Assembly (NCBI GenBank): GCA_031269415.1
Contig: JAISZF010000254.1
Coordinates: 1 to 6,832, forward strand
Source: Clostridiales bacterium
Lineage (GTDB): Bacteria; Bacillota; Clostridia; Lachnospirales; WQUN01
DNA: 6,832 nucleotides
Direction of reading: 5' to 3'
Made by a program: the position numbers and the translations under genes. Shown here one piece after another: positions 4,578-6,832 of this stretch. The notes below the pieces were generated by a model. It had not been told where the DNA came from, did no database searches, and was given only the letters and a program-made list of their open reading frames with translations. Each line of letters opens with the position of its first letter. Within the stretch, counting starts at the first letter, position 1.

Positions 4578-6832
4578 TCAACTGATAAGCCCGTTTACGG
4601 CGTCGGGATACTGAGGTTCGTTATCCAGGCCGAAATACTCGTTCATTACCTTTAAAGCTATTTGTGAAGCCAACGCGGGCATGGCTTTTGTGTCCCCGAA
4701 CGGAATGCTTACATATACGGCAATCTGCGGGTCTTCCGCCGGGGCGAACCCGCCGAAAGATGAATGATCGTTACGGCTGCCGTCCGTCACTTGCTGCGCT
4801 GTGCCGGTTTTGCCGGCGACCCTAATTGGGAAATCCTTGAATACGCTCGCGCCGGTGCCGTTTGAAGCCTCTGTTACTGAAAGCATACCGCTATACACGG
4901 CTTCCCACGTGGAATCGGATATGTCGGATATGTCCATCTCCAGATTCGGACGCGTTTTTTCTATTAACCGCCCGTCCGCGCCGCGAACGCTGTCTACCAA
5001 TTGCAACTGATAGCGCCTCCCCTGTGTCGCGAGCGTCAGGATATATTTATTCATGTTGGCCGCGGTGTAGTTACTGAACCCCTGCCCGATGGCGGTTTGG
5101 ACAGTGTCGCCGTCATGCCACTCCAGATCATACGCCGCGGCGTTTGGGTTAACGGCCAGCCCGATACGTTTCTTCTGCTCGGGCGTCGGCATAATAGGCG
5201 AGGTTTCGCCTATTTCAACGCCGGACACGCCGTTCAGCCCGAAATTGCTTACATATTTATCCATGAGGGTTATGCTGTCCAGTTTATTGCCTAATTTGTC
5301 ATTTCCCAGGCGATAAATCGCCTCGCAGAAGAAGTAGTTGCAGGATACCCCCAAAGCGTGCGCCACATCAATGGATCCGTGACCGGCGGCCGACCAGCAT
5401 CTCAGATAGGGAAGCCCGGCGGATGTGAACGTTATTCCGTCGTGTATCTTGCTGTCTGGGGTTATCGAACCGCTTTCCAGCGCGGTAATGGCGGAGATCA
5501 TCTTAACGGTGGAGCCGGGCGCCCTGCGTTCTTTAAACGGCCGGTTTATTGATGGCAGTGTCGGATCCTCATTAATATTAACAAAATAATCGTAATCCAG
5601 TTTATTCACCAGTTTATTTGAGTCATACGACGGATAGCCGACCGCGGCCAGTACGTTCCCGGTATTTACATCGGTCACGATCACCGAGCCCGTACACGGA
5701 TCCAAATTGGTCATCTGTGGGGTTATTTCGTCCGCGGCGAGCTTTTCGAGTATAACATTTAAGGCGGACACACGGCCGTTCGCCAGATCGCCGTACAGAC
5801 TGCCGCCCTCATCAGTGATTATTTTTTGCTCTATCATAATCATCAGCATTTCCGCGCTGGAGATTTGGTTGTTTTCAACCGCCTCCGCGAAAAGACCTCT
5901 GAGACATTCTCTGATCTCCGTCTTATCCAGATCCAGAGCCGACGTTTCTCTTAACACAAAGTCTCTCAATTCCGCGTATGGATTGTCGGCGGCTGACGAC
6001 ATGATTTGCTCCGTGATCTGATCCATGTCGAAGTTTTCGTCCTTTATGATCTTTGCCGCTTCGTTGGCGCGGGCGCACAGCTTATTGACACACTTCCTTA
6101 TCACGGGTTTCTGCAAGTCCAGCGACGCCATTTCCATAAGCGCGTAATTCTTCAAAGCCAAGGCGGGGCTGCCGTCCGACGCGGACATAATCTTTTCCAG
6201 ATCAAGGGAAACGCCCTTAGCGAAAGAGCTGAAGAATTGATTAACGGTAATGGGTATCTTTGTGCCGCCTTCCCCCCGCAATTCATTGATCAGTGTGTCC
6301 CGGAGCATATCCTCAAGAATCTCGTACGTAAAAACCTGCAGATCCCTATCAAGTGTAAGATAAACGTTATCTCCGGAAACAGCGGGTATTTCATCCGGCA
6401 GATAGTTCACTATCCGCTGCGACGACGTGACCTCAGCCAAAGCGGCGCCATCCGTCCCCCTCAATTGAATTTCATAAGTGTTTTCGATACCGTTCTTGCC
6501 GACCAGATCCGTATCGCTGTAGCTAAAATCCTCATATTGTATTAATTCCGCCTCTGTTATTCGCGCCGTATAACCAACTATATGAGAGAAATATTTGCCT
6601 TCGGGATATACCCTCACAGACTGCATCTCGGCGGAAAAGCCGGCGTATTTGCTTTCCTCCTCAATCACCGACAGCGTGGCGAGATCCACCTCATAGGCGA
6701 TAGTAATCGTCTCCCATGACTTATACCGCTGCAGGTACAGCATATTGCAAAGATTCAGAATCTTGCGCGCCTCTTTGTTGGGGAGGCTCTCGTCGATCTT
6801 GAATTTCGCGCGGAGTTCTTGGAAACTGTCCG
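4578..6832 (-). CDS. mrdA: Penicillin-binding protein 2 (class B transpeptidase), N-terminus beyond window edge
   Basis: The frame stays open from the stop (4578-4580) to the right edge, giving 750 visible residues; the Met at 6743 is internal, because homologous sequence (SLPNKEARKILNLCN) continues upstream. Residues here are numbered from the first full codon at 6830. PBP2 cross-links side-wall peptidoglycan with RodA and is anchored by an N-terminal helix, not seen here. The dimerisation domain contains SHIVGYTARI (82-91) and GKNGIENTYEIQLRGTDG (111-128). The transpeptidase has all three active-site motifs: SxxK as STVK (440-443, in APGSTVKM), SxN as SCN (496-498) and KTG (674-676, in AGKTGTAQ). 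Between LDRDLQ (160-165) and NLDPCTGSVIV (375-385) lies a largely alpha-helical insert of roughly 200 residues, not present in E. coli PBP2 but similar in placement to inserts in clostridial homologues. The insert contains an internal duplication. The protein should act outside the membrane and be beta-lactam sensitive. Confidence 0.95.
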   Translation of the reverse strand, partial: DSFQELRAKFKIDESLPNKEARKILNLCNMLYLQRYKSWETITIAYEVDLATLSVIEEESKYAGFSAEMQSVRVYPEGKYFSHIVGYTARITEAELIQYEDFSYSDTDLVGKNGIENTYEIQLRGTDGAALAEVTSSQRIVNYLPDEIPAVSGDNVYLTLDRDLQVFTYEILEDMLRDTLINELRGEGGTKIPITVNQFFSSFAKGVSLDLEKIMSASDGSPALALKNYALMEMASLDLQKPVIRKCVNKLCARANEAAKIIKDENFDMDQITEQIMSSAADNPYAELRDFVLRETSALDLDKTEIRECLRGLFAEAVENNQISSAEMLMIMIEQKIITDEGGSLYGDLANGRVSALNVILEKLAADEITPQMTNLDPCTGSVIVTDVNTGNVLAAVGYPSYDSNKLVNKLDYDYFVNINEDPTLPSINRPFKERRAPGSTVKMISAITALESGSITPDSKIHDGITFTSAGLPYLRCWSAAGHGSIDVAHALGVSCNYFFCEAIYRLGNDKLGNKLDSITLMDKYVSNFGLNGVSGVEIGETSPIMPTPEQKKRIGLAVNPNAAAYDLEWHDGDTVQTAIGQGFSNYTAANMNKYILTLATQGRRYQLQLVDSVRGADGRLIEKTRPNLEMDISDISDSTWEAVYSGMLSVTEASNGTGASVFKDFPIRVAGKTGTAQQVTDGSRNDHSSFGGFAPAEDPQIAVYVSIPFGDTKAMPALASQIALKVMNEYFGLDNEPQYPDAVNGLIS
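5862..6194 (-). repeat. Internal 49-residue duplication in the PBP2 insert
   Basis: Two segments in the PBP2 insert align without gaps over 49 residues, at 6194-6048 and 6008-5862, separated by a 13-residue spacer. By my count 19 of 49 residues are identical (39%). Shared landmarks are IMS at the start, Pro at position 10, SLDLQK against ALDLDK, IRKC against IREC, and a final Ile. The pattern suggests two copies of a small helical unit. The DNA copies have diverged, so the duplication is old rather than a recent tandem event. Confidence 0.75.

Noticed and set aside
6006..6545. 179-codon plus-strand frame antisense to PBP2
   Set aside because: The composition looks like a complementary-strand shadow; the minus-strand frame is continuous PBP2 with both flanking domains in frame.

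Overview
The window reads as a chromosomal segment of a rod-shaped, probably spore-forming member of the Clostridia (Firmicutes) with mid-range GC content. The main reason is the minus-strand gene order mrdA(PBP2)-minC-minD-minE-rodA-mgsA, which is the downstream half of the clostridial mreBCD-pbp2-minCDE-rodA-mgsA cell-shape and division cluster. A MinE-type Min system argues against Bacillus, which uses DivIVA/MinJ. The class is inferred from gene content and order; no rRNA or other taxonomic marker is present.

Layout. Positions 1-1052 (+) hold the 3' part of a collagen-like surface protein: 67 uninterrupted Gly-X-Y triplets, then a C-terminal domain of about 146 residues resembling the BclA/C1q-type jelly-roll of exosporium filaments. 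Its upstream part lies outside the window. A strong hairpin at 1097-1130 sits between this gene and the convergent minus-strand operon and probably terminates transcription from both sides. From 1130 to the right edge the minus strand is almost continuously coding. In transcription order it carries PBP2 (5' end missing, 6832-4578), minC, minD, minE, a SEDS glycan polymerase (rodA), and an mgsA homologue that overlaps rodA by 4 bases. No stretch over 300 bases lacks a gene; the largest gaps are 1053-1129 and 2674-2745.

How the genes work together. RodA (glycosyltransferase) and PBP2 (transpeptidase) form the elongasome synthase pair that builds side-wall peptidoglycan. MinC, MinD and MinE keep the FtsZ ring away from the poles. 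One operon thus links elongation with placement of division. The last gene belongs to the methylglyoxal synthase family, a bypass of lower glycolysis, and has no evident mechanistic link to shape.

Main points for a second look: the MgsA homologue has changes at three catalytic positions; PBP2 carries an insert with an internal 49-residue duplication; the SEDS protein has lost the Asp of its usual PDLG motif; four of the five visible operon starts are non-ATG; and the collagen gene has slippage-type copy variation. I found no clearly new multi-gene system.
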